Assembly (NCBI RefSeq): GCF_003112675.1
Contig: NZ_BFAY01000007.1
Location: 385,779 to 449,778, forward strand
Source of the DNA: Leptospira johnsonii
Lineage (GTDB): Bacteria > Spirochaetota > Leptospiria > Leptospirales > Leptospiraceae
Reading direction: 5' to 3'
Length of the DNA: 64,000 bases
Part shown: positions 20,112 to 30,428 of the stretch, in pieces
Layout of the letters: each line of letters opens with the position of its first letter
Numbering within the stretch: the first letter of the stretch is position 1
The notes under the pieces: generated by a model
Seen by the model: only the letters and a program-made list of their open reading frames with translations
Databases searched by the model: none
Told to the model about the DNA's origin: nothing
Position numbers and translations under genes: made by a program

Positions 20112-22438
20112 GAACGAAGCAAAATGGTAAACCTGGTCCCCTTACCTTCTTCGGAAGAAACAAGTATCTCTCCTCCATGAGCGGATACAATTTTACGGAT
20201 GATAGAAAGTCCAAGCCCTGTTCCGTAAGGTTTCTTACTTCCGAATCCTGAATCGAAAATATATCTTTCCATTTCCTTACTGAAACCTTCTCCATTATCT
20301 TCGAAGATCAGATAGACGACATTCTCTTCCCTTTCAATCCGAATAGAAAAAGTCCCTTTCTCATCCGTAGCCTCGGCAGCGTTTTTTGCCAGATTGAAGA
20401 TCAATCTACGGATACGGAGCGGATCCAGACGAATACTTCCTTTTGCATTTATCTTGGATACCAGTTTCATCTTAGTGGATTGAAAGAAGGTCCCAAGGTC
20501 CTCGAAAATTTCCTTAAAGTAGGTTTTTATATCTAGGATCTGCAGATCCAAAATGATCCTATTTTTAGAAAAATCTAATATATCTAAAGTAAGGTTTGTA
20601 AGTGCATCTACCTCCTTCTCCGCTTGAAAAAGTAGATTTGTTTTGGATTTACCTCTTTGGGATCCCAGATTTTTCAGATTTTGACGGATCATCGCAATCG
20701 GATGTCCCAGATCATGAACGATCTCTGCGGAAAGTTCTCCTATAATTGCTAGCTTCTCTCTGTCCTGTCTTGCAATATTACGAACGGAAAATGCAAGTGC
20801 ATCGGCAATTCCTCTTACCCAATCCACCTGAGAATCATCGGAATAACTTTCAAATGGAAGATCAAAGATCAATTTGTAGAGCTGCTCATCTTGGACGGAA
20901 ACGATCAGTCTATTATTTTTGACTATGGGTTCCGTAAGAGAAGAAGGTTCCAAACCCAAAAGATCCTGCACATCGTATTTATATACTTCTACAGTTTCCA
21001 GATCTCCTAAAGAAGAAATTGAGTATCTTTTCCACACGGACGAATTCGGTTCTTCCAGATACACAAAGACTGTTTGTTCTTTTCCATCCTCATGCAGCAT
21101 CTTTAAAGCGGTATCTGCCGCCTTATCATATGAATAAGATTGCATGATCTCCCTAGTAGAGAATACCAAGGATTTCATTTTAATTCCTAAGGTATCGGAA
21201 CGTTGGAACGCTTCCGAGAAAATTTTAGAGATCAAAATGGAATAACCTAGTATCATTACGACTTCCCCATATTGAATGAGATAGATACTCTTCCAAAATC
21301 CAAAAAATAGACCGATATCATTCAAAGTGCATAAGCTGAGCACTATATAGCCCGCAAATAAACTAAATCCACCTTCTATTCTTCTTTTCAGACCAAGGCC
21401 AAGCAAAACTATCCAAATAGGCATCGTAACAAAAGGCATATACAACGCGATCGGTAGAAGCGTGAGCGTGTAGTACTTATTCGGAAAAAATAATACGATA
21501 AAGCATGCTAGGTAATAAGGAATAACGAAGTATCGACCGAATCTTCTCCAAAAATCAGTCTTACAATATCTGTACAAGAATGCATACAAAGTCGGACCGG
21601 AAGCATATACACTAATATATTCCAAACGGTTCGGAAGTTCCCAGGAAATCCCCTGTAAAAACTCGTAAGCAAGCCTGGAATCGCCGATTGTTAAAGAACG
21701 AACCATTATTAGAAAAGCATGAAATGCAAATAATAAGTGAGCGGATTCGTTCCTTCTAAAGAAATAAAAAAATACGTTATAAAAAGACATCGTGGCCGCG
21801 ATCAAGACCAAGGCCCATTCTACATCCCTTCGATTTCGGACATTCTCCAAAATACTTTCGAATTCCCCCAACTGAATGGAATTCCAAACACCACCCCATC
21901 TGTTTTGAAAATTGGAAACATGAAATACCAAGTCCAGATTTTCAGAGTCCGGAACTAAGGAAATTTTTAGCTCATATCTTGCTTTAGATTCTGATTTGGA
22001 TTTTCCAATAGAACCTACACTTGCGATCTCCTTCCCGTTTGCATAGAGTACGTAAGAAGTTCCTAGGTCCGGGATCTTGAGAGCTAAGGAACGTTTTCTT
22101 TTTCCCAACTTTACCTTGAGTCTATAAGTAGCGTAACCATGACCTACTGCCTCAGGATCCTTAGAAAAACTCTCCGTCCAAACAGAAGGAACAGTTACGA
22201 ACTTTTTTTTGGATTTGAACTTTGGATCGGAGAATTCACTAGGAGAGATCCATTCTTCCCAATAAAATTCCCATTCTCCATCTAACGGAACGATCTTGCT
22301 ATCTTCAAAAGAATGGTTGCTCAAGTCTAAGATTCCATTCTTCGCAGAAGAATCTTCAGATCCAGAGCCGACAAGAGAGCAGTGAGAAAGAAAGAAAGAG
22401 ATCAGAAGGGCAAAGAAGCTAGTTTTTCCGAATCTCAC
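20108..22438 (-). CDS. 7TMR-DISM sensor histidine kinase, lipoprotein-like N-terminus
   Basis: The 776-residue kinase has a signal sequence ending near Cys20 (FFLSHC), compatible with a relaxed spirochaetal lipobox. An extracellular beta-sandwich domain of the DISMED2 type follows (about 35-195; LDGEWEFYWEEW, KIPDLGTSYVLYANGKEI), then seven membrane helices (about 207-405). The cytoplasmic part holds a coiled/GAF-like stretch, an H-box with His575 (LSAEIVHDLGHPIAMI) and an ATPase domain (NLAKNAAEAT, DNGEGF, GTGLGLSIIRKI). Such receptors sense carbohydrates or other small ligands. Its likely partner is the convergent NarL-type regulator. Confidence 0.92.
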   Translation of the reverse strand: MRFGKTSFFALLISFFLSHCSLVGSGSEDSSAKNGILDLSNHSFEDSKIVPLDGEWEFYWEEWISPSEFSDPKFKSKKKFVTVPSVWTESFSKDPEAVGHGYATYRLKVKLGKRKRSLALKIPDLGTSYVLYANGKEIASVGSIGKSKSESKARYELKISLVPDSENLDLVFHVSNFQNRWGGVWNSIQLGEFESILENVRNRRDVEWALVLIAATMSFYNVFFYFFRRNESAHLLFAFHAFLIMVRSLTIGDSRLAYEFLQGISWELPNRLEYISVYASGPTLYAFLYRYCKTDFWRRFGRYFVIPYYLACFIVLFFPNKYYTLTLLPIALYMPFVTMPIWIVLLGLGLKRRIEGGFSLFAGYIVLSLCTLNDIGLFFGFWKSIYLIQYGEVVMILGYSILISKIFSEAFQRSDTLGIKMKSLVFSTREIMQSYSYDKAADTALKMLHEDGKEQTVFVYLEEPNSSVWKRYSISSLGDLETVEVYKYDVQDLLGLEPSSLTEPIVKNNRLIVSVQDEQLYKLIFDLPFESYSDDSQVDWVRGIADALAFSVRNIARQDREKLAIIGELSAEIVHDLGHPIAMIRQNLKNLGSQRGKSKTNLLFQAEKEVDALTNLTLDILDFSKNRIILDLQILDIKTYFKEIFEDLGTFFQSTKMKLVSKINAKGSIRLDPLRIRRLIFNLAKNAAEATDEKGTFSIRIEREENVVYLIFEDNGEGFSKEMERYIFDSGFGSKKPYGTGLGLSIIRKIVSAHGGEILVSSEEGKGTRFTILLRS

Positions 22439-22542
22439 GCGGCAAATCTAAGGTGAATCTTGAAATCCGCAAATGCAAAACCTGTCTGTTATTCTAAAAA
22501 TCCCTTGCCAGAGAATCTCGAATAAAAATCATGTCTCTTACC

Positions 22543-22616
22543 GGGCCTGTAGCTCAGTTGGTTAGAGCACGCGCTTGATAAGCGCGGGGTCATAAGTTCA
22601 AGTCTTATCAGGCCCA
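22543..22616 (+). tRNA. tRNA-Ile (GAU anticodon)
   Basis: A 74-nt tRNA: 7-bp acceptor stem GGGCCTG/CAGGCCC, D-arm AGCTCAGTTGGTTAGAGC, anticodon stem-loop CGCGCTTGATAAGCGCG with anticodon GAT, and T-arm with GTTCAAGTC. Discriminator base is A. The 3' CCA is not encoded. Confidence 0.97.
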
Positions 22617-22699
22617 GGTAAAAACGGTTTAGAAAGAGTGGTAGTCGGACTTCCGGCAGATTTCCAAACCGGTTTCTTTTCCACTCATCCCTGATAAAA

Positions 22700-22772
<73 letters not shown>

Positions 22773-22779
22773 ATCTTCT

Positions 22780-24411
22780 TTACAAAGATTCCCTTCCCGT
22801 AAATTTTTTCCAAGCGTTGATCTCTGTTTTCTTGAGAAGGACAAAGTCTTTGATCAATCTTTCGTTCTTCTTAGAAAATACATAAATTTTTGTTCCACGG
22901 CATTCTTCGGTGCGACCTCCGGACCCAAATGTTTTTGATATAACTTCCTCATCTAGTTCGGTTAAGATCGCAAAAGAATAATTCTCATCTAGCTGATACC
23001 ATCTGAATGTATTTTGCCATGGACGAATACTTAGATCCGGCTGATAATAATCGGATACTAATCCGGCTCTGGAAAAATTTCTAACCGGAGCAGAAGTCCA
23101 AAAACCTCCCATTCCTCTTTGCCAATGATTCTTTCTTCCCAAATCATCTAAACAAGCTATCCAGTCCGGATAGTATTCAATCTTTAGAGGTTTATTTTTT
23201 ATTAAATAAGAAGATAAATAACTACCTCCATAGATGATAATGAAGAAGGTAATTATACTTAATGCTCTGCCTCTAATTAGAATACATGTAAGCCCAAATA
23301 TACTTGGGACCAAAATCCCCAGATAACGAAATGGGACCTTTTCCGGAAGAATATCTTCCGAAATATAAGCGATTAAAATAAGGAAGAATGGTAAAACGAC
23401 TCCGGAAAAAAAATAAAACATATTCAGATTTACGAAACGGACATCATCTTTCCTGAATTTTTTTAAGATAAAGAACGCTACGCTACATATAACAATAAGC
23501 CCCCAGAGTATTCCCGTTAAAGAATCGAAAAAGATGTAAATACTTTTCCAAAAAGAAGATCCGAAGATCATTTTATAATTTTCAAATATACTTTTTTCAA
23601 AGTATCGATAAGGGAAAAATACAAAATGATTTCTTACGAGTAGCGAATAAGCTTTAACTCCCGAAAATAGTCCCAAAACCATCGGGCCCCATTTCACCGA
23701 GTAAGAAATGAAAAATTTGGGTTCCTTAAATATCCGAATTAGGTTTGTAAATGATTCATATAAAAGAATAGGGATCAAAAAAGATGGCAGAAATAATGGA
23801 TCCGAAAGAACGGCTATAAAAGCCAGAGAGAACTCCAATAAATAATGATACTTATTCTTTTTAGGAGTAATAAACAGAGCCCAAGAGATCGGAAGCAAAC
23901 ACCAGGTCCCAGTATGAAATCCAGGAAGAAATAAAGGCAAAAAACTGTTCTGGGAAATGAAAAGCTCGCCTAAGACAAACCAAATAGAGATCCTATAAAG
24001 AATGCTAATTTCGGATTCTTCCGGAAGAAATTTTCTGAATAAAATATTCCAAGAAAAAAACAATAGGGTCCACTGTAGAATTGCATAACCCAAATGAACA
24101 ACTTCAAGACAAACATTGATTGGAATTGCAAGTAGTCGAAGTAAAAAATAAAAAAACAGATCCGGAAATAAATAAACCGAAGGAGTCCAGGTCCAATCTT
24201 TCAATCCATATAGTACGTTACCTTCTTTGTATCCTTTGATAAGTTCCGAAAATACGTTTGCAAAGAATAAAGAATCGGTTGAATAAAATGTTTTTCCTGT
24301 TGATCCGGAGCCGGAGATTGTCCCAAGACTTATCAAAAAAAGTAAAAAGGAAATAAGAAGAAAGGAAAGTTGAGTTTCCTTACGACCCAATACTATATTC
24401 ATTAAATTCAC
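22780..24411 (-). CDS. Polytopic membrane protein, paralogue of the gene at 26370-28010
   Basis: The 543-residue product has about eleven to twelve hydrophobic helices (residues 14-410), then a soluble C-terminal domain of about 120 residues. Related features in the second paralogue include SFLLISFLLFLISLG at the N-terminus, FYSTDSLFFANVFSELI, FLPGFHTGTW, and in the C-terminus CLDDLGRKNHWQRGMGGFW. This topology resembles GT-C glycosyltransferases or Wzy-like envelope enzymes, but no catalytic motif is certain. The start may be the GTG used here or an ATG three codons later. It converges on the tRNA-Ala gene. Confidence 0.8.
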   Translation of the reverse strand: MNLMNIVLGRKETQLSFLLISFLLFLISLGTISGSGSTGKTFYSTDSLFFANVFSELIKGYKEGNVLYGLKDWTWTPSVYLFPDLFFYFLLRLLAIPINVCLEVVHLGYAILQWTLLFFSWNILFRKFLPEESEISILYRISIWFVLGELFISQNSFLPLFLPGFHTGTWCLLPISWALFITPKKNKYHYLLEFSLAFIAVLSDPLFLPSFLIPILLYESFTNLIRIFKEPKFFISYSVKWGPMVLGLFSGVKAYSLLVRNHFVFFPYRYFEKSIFENYKMIFGSSFWKSIYIFFDSLTGILWGLIVICSVAFFILKKFRKDDVRFVNLNMFYFFSGVVLPFFLILIAYISEDILPEKVPFRYLGILVPSIFGLTCILIRGRALSIITFFIIIYGGSYLSSYLIKNKPLKIEYYPDWIACLDDLGRKNHWQRGMGGFWTSAPVRNFSRAGLVSDYYQPDLSIRPWQNTFRWYQLDENYSFAILTELDEEVISKTFGSGGRTEECRGTKIYVFSKKNERLIKDFVLLKKTEINAWKKFTGRESL

Positions 24412-24505
24412 TTCAGAAAGACTTCCGATCTAAATTGGACCGGTCAAGCTGATTCCACCCAGAAAAAGACTGGATATAATCCGCCTCGAAGCAAGAATTC
24501 GGATC

Positions 24506-25762
24506 ATGAAACTTTCCTTCTATAGATCCTTTCTAATCCCGGCGATTTCTCTAATATTCTTCACAATTTCCTGCGACGATATTCGACGACTCCTCGTGGC
24601 CAATGTAGACGATATGGCAAAATATAAAGCGGAAGGAAAAGAATCCGGCTTGGTTGCAGTCTTCAATCAAAACGACGAGAAAAGAAAGAAGATCAAGATC
24701 AGTCTTACCACGATCGGAAAAGGTTTCGAACAGCCCGTGGATTTACTCATGATCCCTGGACCGGATATCTTCTTGGTGGCGGAAAAAACCGGAGCCTTGA
24801 AATGGTTGGATCCAAAAGACGGAAGTTCAGGTATATTATTAAAACTTGATGGAATTTCCACCGATTCCGAACAAGGACTTCTGGGAGTAGTGCTCCATCC
24901 AGAATTTCCTGAAAAACCACTTCTTTATCTGAACTATGTTGCAAAGAAGAATGGAGAAACAAGCAGAGTTTCCGAATGGACGATAGATCTTCCTAAAGAC
25001 CCTAAAAAAGCAAAACTTTCCAAAGAAAGGATCTTGATGGAGGTCAAACAACCTTACGGAAATCATAACGCAGGACAATTGGCATTCGGAAAAGACGGTA
25101 AACTCTACATCGCTTGGGGAGACGGAGGATGGATGGGAGATCCTAAAGGTAACGGACAAAATCCTTCCACATTTTTAGGTTCCGTCCTTAGAGTAGATGT
25201 AAATTCAAAAGATCCTGGCAAAGAATATTCCGTTCCGAAAGATAATCCTTTTTTAAAAGATCCTTCCTTCAAACCGGAAACATTCGCTTACGGCTTTAGG
25301 AATCCATGGAGATATTCTTTCGATCCTTCCGGAAGATTGATCATTGCGGATGTGGGCCAAGATCTATTCGAAGAAATTGATATAGTAGAAGCAGGAAAAA
25401 ATTACGGCTGGAACAAAATGGAAGCTACTCATTGTTTCGAACCTAAAACAGACTGCGATAAAAAAGGTTTAACTGATCCGATCTATGAATACGGAAGAGA
25501 AGACGGAAGTTCCATTACTGGAGGTTACGTCGTCACTAACGACCGGATTTCAGACCTGCATGGTAAATATGTTTTCGGAGATTTCGTATCCGGAAGGATT
25601 TGGGCAATCGATCTTCCGAAAGACGGAAGCTCCGTAAAAGAAGCCTACTCTCTCGGAAAATGGCCCGTATTAATCTCCAGTTTTGGAAAAGACGCAAGAG
25701 GCTCCGTTTATATAGCGGACTTTGGAGCCGGACAGATCCTTAGGATAGATCCCGGTAAATAA
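24506..25762 (+). CDS. PQQ-dependent aldose dehydrogenase-like lipoprotein
   Basis: A 418-residue exported beta-propeller oxidoreductase of the soluble glucose dehydrogenase group. The signal peptide ends in FTISC (Cys at about residue 23), so it is lipidated. Diagnostic elements: [42 protein letters not shown] with the catalytic-type His, [27 protein letters not shown] and NYGWNKME. The enzyme oxidises sugars with PQQ as cofactor. Whether this organism makes PQQ cannot be told here. It overlaps the next gene by one base. Confidence 0.9.
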   Translation: MKLSFYRSFLIPAISLIFFTISCDDIRRLLVANVDDMAKYKAEGKESGLVAVFNQNDEKRKKIKISLTTIGKGFEQPVDLLMIPGPDIFLVAEKTGALKWLDPKDGSSGILLKLDGISTDSEQGLLGVVLHPEFPEKPLLYLNYVAKKNGETSRVSEWTIDLPKDPKKAKLSKERILMEVKQPYGNHNAGQLAFGKDGKLYIAWGDGGWMGDPKGNGQNPSTFLGSVLRVDVNSKDPGKEYSVPKDNPFLKDPSFKPETFAYGFRNPWRYSFDPSGRLIIADVGQDLFEEIDIVEAGKNYGWNKMEATHCFEPKTDCDKKGLTDPIYEYGREDGSSITGGYVVTNDRISDLHGKYVFGDFVSGRIWAIDLPKDGSSVKEAYSLGKWPVLISSFGKDARGSVYIADFGAGQILRIDPGK

Positions 25763-26373
25763 TGTATACTCCTGAACATTTTAAATTAGAAAATCTTGAT
25801 ATAATTCACGAGATCATCGGCAAATACCCCTTTGCCGTTTTGATCTCCACAACTGCAGAAGGACTGGAGGCTACTCACCTTCCCATCCTTCTCTCCAAAG
25901 ACAAAGCCAGTTTAGTCGGGCATATGGCGTCCGGAAATCCTCTCTTACAAGAAAACTCCCAGGTTTTATGCGTATTTCACGGTCCTCACGCCTATATTTC
26001 TCCCAGCTGGTACGAATCGGGGCAAACTGTGCCTACTTGGAATTACATCTCAGTACATGTAAAAGGAATATTACATTTTCTAGATAGAGAAGAGACTGAA
26101 ATAGTTTTACAAGATTCCATTCAGTATTTCGAATCGGAAAATTCAGGATACGGATACCAAACACCAAAACCGGAAGTCAGAAATTCTCTTTTAGGAAAGA
26201 TAAAAGGATTTGAGATCCGCAATTTGACTTACGAAGCAAAATTAAAACTCAGCCAGAACCATTCTTTAGAAAGAAGAAAAAGAGTGATCGATACCTTGGA
26301 ACTTTCTGAACAAGAGCAGGAGTTGGAATTGGCAGAATGGATGAGAAGGATAAACGATATCCAAAAATCTTAA
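25762..26373 (+). CDS. PaiB-like FMN-binding protein
   Basis: A 203-residue flavin-binding split-barrel protein of the PaiB/transcriptional-regulator group. Characteristic stretches are MYTPEHFK at the N-terminus, PFAVLISTTAEGLEATHLPI, and SPSWYESGQTVPTWNYISVHVKG in the middle. In Bacillus, PaiB affects degradative enzyme and sporulation genes. Elsewhere the group may act as heme- or flavin-binding reductases. The ATG overlaps the preceding stop in a TAATG arrangement, so it is translationally coupled to the sugar dehydrogenase. The gene converges on the membrane paralogue with overlapping stops. Confidence 0.9.
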   Translation: MYTPEHFKLENLDIIHEIIGKYPFAVLISTTAEGLEATHLPILLSKDKASLVGHMASGNPLLQENSQVLCVFHGPHAYISPSWYESGQTVPTWNYISVHVKGILHFLDREETEIVLQDSIQYFESENSGYGYQTPKPEVRNSLLGKIKGFEIRNLTYEAKLKLSQNHSLERRKRVIDTLELSEQEQELELAEWMRRINDIQKS

Positions 26374-28010
26374 TATCTAGAAGTGGAAAATTTCCATAAA
26401 TCGATCTTACCTCGATTTTCTTTTACAAAATCCGAACTCTTTTCCGGATTTGCAAATGTATAGATGGGTATCTTATCACAATAAGATATTGAAATCGGTT
26501 CTCCCAATTTTTGTCTTACGATCTTTTCATCCACACCATCTATGATCGCAAAAGTATAAGGTGGATTTTCTCTTTCAAACCAGCTCAAATTATTCTGCCA
26601 ATAGAATAACATCAGATCATAAAGATAATCGTCAGGCTCCAAACCTTTTTTAGAAAAGATCCTCATTGGCCTCACATACCAAAAACTGGCGATCCCGCGT
26701 TTCCAGTGATTCTTCTCCGCAAGCCTATCTAAGCAGGCGACCTTTGTTGGATAATGAGTCAGTCCTAAACCCTTGGAATAAGAAGAATAGATCCCGAGAA
26801 GTATTCCAAGTGAAAAGAAAACGCCGAGCCCGAATCTCACGACCGGAATATCTGAAATGCTTAAAATAAGAACCGCTCCGATACCTAAAAATCCCAAAAG
26901 GATCTCTCCGAAATATCTATCTATTCCTTGGATCCCTGTCTTTCCTGTTAGTCCAAAAATAAATCCATAGATCAGAAAAACGAAAGGAACCAAAATCCCA
27001 AGAATTAGAAATAAATAGACCGGCTTATTTGAATTTGCTCCATCTTCTTTTTTAGATAAGAACTTCAAGATACAAAAGAATAAAATGATCAGAAGAAGAT
27101 AGATCCAATTCTCCTTGAATAAATAAGAGAGAGAATGAAAAAAACTTTCCGATTTCCAAATGGCGATCGCTTCTCCTAATTTTTTAGGCGCTGCGGTCCC
27201 GGGAAAGAATACAAAACTGTTTTTGCGTAAAACTTGAAAAACGATCCTGGAAGCTACAATCCCTAAGAACACAGGGAAGTATATATAAACGATCCTTTGT
27301 ATTCTATGGATCGTTCTTTCTCTAAACAACCAATCGTAACAATGCAAACCTAAAGAGGTGATCAGAAAATAAGGAATAAAAAGCAGATCGCTTAAAGAAA
27401 ATAGGAACACTGTCCCGGAAACAAGAACAAAGTCCTTTTTGGAGTTACTTTCTTCCCATTGGTAGAAAAATCCCCAGGCCCAACAGAGAACTACTAAATT
27501 TCCCCCGTGAAATCCTGGTAAAAATACAAACAGATCTTGTTTAAATAAAAGTAATATCATCCCGGTCAAAAAACCGAATGAAAGAACAAGACTCCCCTTT
27601 TCATAAGAAATTGTTTCTTTACTGAACTTCTGTAAAAGGAATAAGATCCCCAACAAAAGTAAGATCCATTGGAATGCGGAATAAGATAAATGGGTAAGCT
27701 CCCAGCCACCATTCTCCAGTGATAAAAAAATGGTCCTAAGTGCAAAATACTGAACTAAATCGGGGAAAAAATATAAGGCAGGGGTCCAACCGAAACCATT
27801 CAGAGAATTTAATAAGTTTGCTCCGGGTTTTAGAAAAAGTTCCTGGTAAATTACGGAAAAGAAAAGAGAATCAGAGTTATAAAAGAAATCAGCAAGCCTC
27901 GGATCGACTGCCACTCTTCCTAAAGAAATGCAAAGTCCAATAAGGCCGAGTGTAGCGGTGATAAAAAAGAAAAGTCGGTTTTTTGTGTATAGTCTTTGCA
28001 AAAAATCCAC
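26370..28010 (-). CDS. Polytopic membrane protein, paralogue of the gene at 22780-24411
   Basis: The 546-residue product has about eleven to twelve helices and a soluble C-terminal region. The match to its paralogue is strongest in FYNSDSLFFSVIYQELF, FLPGFHGGNLVVL, FFPGTAAPKK-type loops and KNHWKRGIASFWYVRP, with both ending in a charged ~30-residue tail. The acidic SDSLFF loop after the first helix may be functional, as in GT-C enzymes with an early acidic residue, but this is inference. It starts at GTG. The paralogues flank the sugar-dehydrogenase/PaiB pair on the opposite strand. Confidence 0.8.
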   Translation of the reverse strand: MDFLQRLYTKNRLFFFITATLGLIGLCISLGRVAVDPRLADFFYNSDSLFFSVIYQELFLKPGANLLNSLNGFGWTPALYFFPDLVQYFALRTIFLSLENGGWELTHLSYSAFQWILLLLGILFLLQKFSKETISYEKGSLVLSFGFLTGMILLLFKQDLFVFLPGFHGGNLVVLCWAWGFFYQWEESNSKKDFVLVSGTVFLFSLSDLLFIPYFLITSLGLHCYDWLFRERTIHRIQRIVYIYFPVFLGIVASRIVFQVLRKNSFVFFPGTAAPKKLGEAIAIWKSESFFHSLSYLFKENWIYLLLIILFFCILKFLSKKEDGANSNKPVYLFLILGILVPFVFLIYGFIFGLTGKTGIQGIDRYFGEILLGFLGIGAVLILSISDIPVVRFGLGVFFSLGILLGIYSSYSKGLGLTHYPTKVACLDRLAEKNHWKRGIASFWYVRPMRIFSKKGLEPDDYLYDLMLFYWQNNLSWFERENPPYTFAIIDGVDEKIVRQKLGEPISISYCDKIPIYTFANPEKSSDFVKENRGKIDLWKFSTSRY

Positions 28011-28073
28011 CTAGCAGGAGTTTTCTTTTTAGATCGGAACAGGCAAGCCGATTTCTAAACATCTGTAAGAGTT

Positions 28074-30344
28074 ATGAAAGGCCTATTATCCATCGTTCCT
28101 AAGTATTTTGATTGGTTGAACAATAACGCTCCTCAAGGCGAGGCCGAAAAATATCCGGAAACAAATTCGGAATTCGAGAGTTCTGTTCCTGGCATCTATA
28201 TCTCGGGAGATTTAACTGGCATTCCTCTTCTCAAATATTCCGTGCAGAGCGGTGTTTTCGCGATCCGCAGTATTCTTCAAAAGCACAAAAAGAAAACAAA
28301 AGGCCTCCTAGATGTTTTGATCGTTGGCGCCGGGCCTTCAGGTGTTGCAGCAGGTATCGAAGCAAAGAAGAATGGTCTGGACTTTCTTATTATAGAAGCA
28401 AACCAACCCTTTCATACGATTACAAGTTACCCAAAGGGCAAACCTATCTTTGCGGAACCTTTCGAACTGACAGTGGACTCTCCCATTCAGATCAAAGATA
28501 CAACCAAAGAAGATCTTCTAGAATACTTAGGATCAGTATTAAAAAAACATAAACTTCCTATCTTAAACGGAGAGAAGGTAGAATCCATTCTTCCATCCAA
28601 AGGATCTGAGCCCGGTTTCGAGATCCGAACAGAGTCCGGGAAAAAATTCAATTCTTCTTATTTATTACTTGCCATAGGAAAATCAGGAGACAGCAGGCGT
28701 TTAGGAGTCCCGGGAGAAGAACAAGAAAACGTTTTCCATAGATTGATCGACCCGCAGGACTTTCAAGGCCAAAGTACATTGGTAGTAGGCGGTGGAGACA
28801 GTGCGATAGAAGCTGCTCTTTCCTTAGTAGATGTTTCTTCTTCCGTTACTCTATCATATAGAGAATCCGAAATTTCCCGGCCGAAAGAAGAGAATAAACT
28901 AAAGTTCCGAAAGTCAGTCCAAGAGAATAAGATCCAATTTTTACCGAATTCTACCCTTGAAAAATTCGAATCCAAACAAGTTCGTCTGAAACAAGGACCC
29001 AAAACAAGAACGGAAAAAATAGATTCATCCTTGGTTCTGATCGGCTCCGAAGCCCCGATCTCTTTTCTGAAAAAATTAGGGATTAAGATCGGAAACTCAT
29101 TCAATTCTAAAGAACTCCTTGGATTTGTTTCCTTATTCTCTTTCGCATTATTTCTATATTTCGGAAAGGCATCCTTCTATGCCTCATATTGGTATTCCTG
29201 GGTGGCCTTAGGTTCCGGGATCATATTTGCACTTTCTTCCCTCAGATTTTTATTCGCAAAAGAAACATTTTTCACCTGGAGATGGAGAACATTCAAAAAT
29301 CTTTATTTAGTTTTGGCTGCACTCTATTTCTCCATAGTGTATTTAAGCGCCAAATACCTTGGATTTTATTTATTCGGAAAATATCCTAGCTTCCACTATA
29401 CTGTTCTGTATTCCACGACCATTTTATTTTTCGGGATCAGAAGGATGTGGGTCAGACCGACACAGTATATAAAATTACAAACCATTACACTGATTCTAAT
29501 TCAAATTTTCCCGTTATTCCTATTGCCCGAGATTATCCTTCCGTTCTTGGGAGACAAAGGTCTATTAGGACCTTCTAATGGATTTTTGCTCACGCAGGTT
29601 TTCCCGGACGGAGCCTATTGGAAAGCTTACGGATTCGTTTTGGCCTGGCCATTGAATATGGGAGTCCTATACGACGGAGGGATCACCACCTTCTGGTTAG
29701 TTTATGGATTTCTAATGAGCTTCGGTCTTATACCGTATCTTGTCTACAAATTCGGAAAAGGAGCCTATTGCGGATGGATCTGTTCCTGCGGTGGCTTGGC
29801 GGAAACCTTGGGAGACGAATACAGGAACAGAATGCCTCACGGAAAATTGGCATACAAGCTGGAGCATTCGGGCCAATGGATCTTACTCATTGCAGCAATT
29901 CTCACTATAGCCAAGCTGATCGGAAGTTCCGGGCAATTTTTCTGGCCTTTGGAATTCGGCGCGGACTCGGTCAAAATATATTATGATTTAATTGTGGACT
30001 TGGGGTTAGGCGGGGTCGTTGGTGTTGGAGCTTACTTCATGTTCTCCGGAAGGATCTGGTGTAGAATGTTCTGTCCACTTTCCGCGCTCATGCATATCTA
30101 CGCTAAGTTCAGTAAGTTCCGGATCTTCTCGGAGAAAAAAAGATGTATCTCTTGTAATATTTGCACCTCCGTTTGCCACCAAGGGATAGACGTCATGAAT
30201 TACGCCAACAAGGGAAGGCCAATGGATAGCGTTCAATGCGTCAGATGTTCGGCTTGCGTGGTAAATTGTCCTACCCAAGTCCTTTCTTTCGGAAAATTAG
30301 AAAAGAACGGACAGGTATTAGATAGGCTAAAAGCTGTATTATAA
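28074..30344 (+). CDS. FAD/NAD(P) oxidoreductase fused to a polyferredoxin membrane module
   Basis: The 756-residue fusion has a thioredoxin-reductase-like part with two dinucleotide sites (VLIVGAGPSGVAAG, near 82-94, and TLVVGGGDSAIEAA, near 235-248). Six to seven membrane helices follow (about 345-640), resembling NapH/NosR/RdxA polyferredoxins with CGWICSCGG and CRMFCPLSALMH motifs. Near the C-terminus are two 4Fe-4S clusters (CISCNICTSVCHQGID, CVRCSACVVNCPT). It could pass electrons from NAD(P)H through flavin and iron-sulfur centres into or across the membrane. N-terminal residues 38-60 (GIYISGDLTGIPLLKYSVQ) look like the last flavin-binding motif of another reductase, out of normal order. 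Confidence 0.88.
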   Translation: MKGLLSIVPKYFDWLNNNAPQGEAEKYPETNSEFESSVPGIYISGDLTGIPLLKYSVQSGVFAIRSILQKHKKKTKGLLDVLIVGAGPSGVAAGIEAKKNGLDFLIIEANQPFHTITSYPKGKPIFAEPFELTVDSPIQIKDTTKEDLLEYLGSVLKKHKLPILNGEKVESILPSKGSEPGFEIRTESGKKFNSSYLLLAIGKSGDSRRLGVPGEEQENVFHRLIDPQDFQGQSTLVVGGGDSAIEAALSLVDVSSSVTLSYRESEISRPKEENKLKFRKSVQENKIQFLPNSTLEKFESKQVRLKQGPKTRTEKIDSSLVLIGSEAPISFLKKLGIKIGNSFNSKELLGFVSLFSFALFLYFGKASFYASYWYSWVALGSGIIFALSSLRFLFAKETFFTWRWRTFKNLYLVLAALYFSIVYLSAKYLGFYLFGKYPSFHYTVLYSTTILFFGIRRMWVRPTQYIKLQTITLILIQIFPLFLLPEIILPFLGDKGLLGPSNGFLLTQVFPDGAYWKAYGFVLAWPLNMGVLYDGGITTFWLVYGFLMSFGLIPYLVYKFGKGAYCGWICSCGGLAETLGDEYRNRMPHGKLAYKLEHSGQWILLIAAILTIAKLIGSSGQFFWPLEFGADSVKIYYDLIVDLGLGGVVGVGAYFMFSGRIWCRMFCPLSALMHIYAKFSKFRIFSEKKRCISCNICTSVCHQGIDVMNYANKGRPMDSVQCVRCSACVVNCPTQVLSFGKLEKNGQVLDRLKAVL

Positions 30345-30428
30345 ATATTATCAGATTTTTCTTCCTAAAACTTCCGTAACAGGATTTGTTCTTGTCAATT
30401 TATTGTACTGAGAGACAATCCCCTGCTT

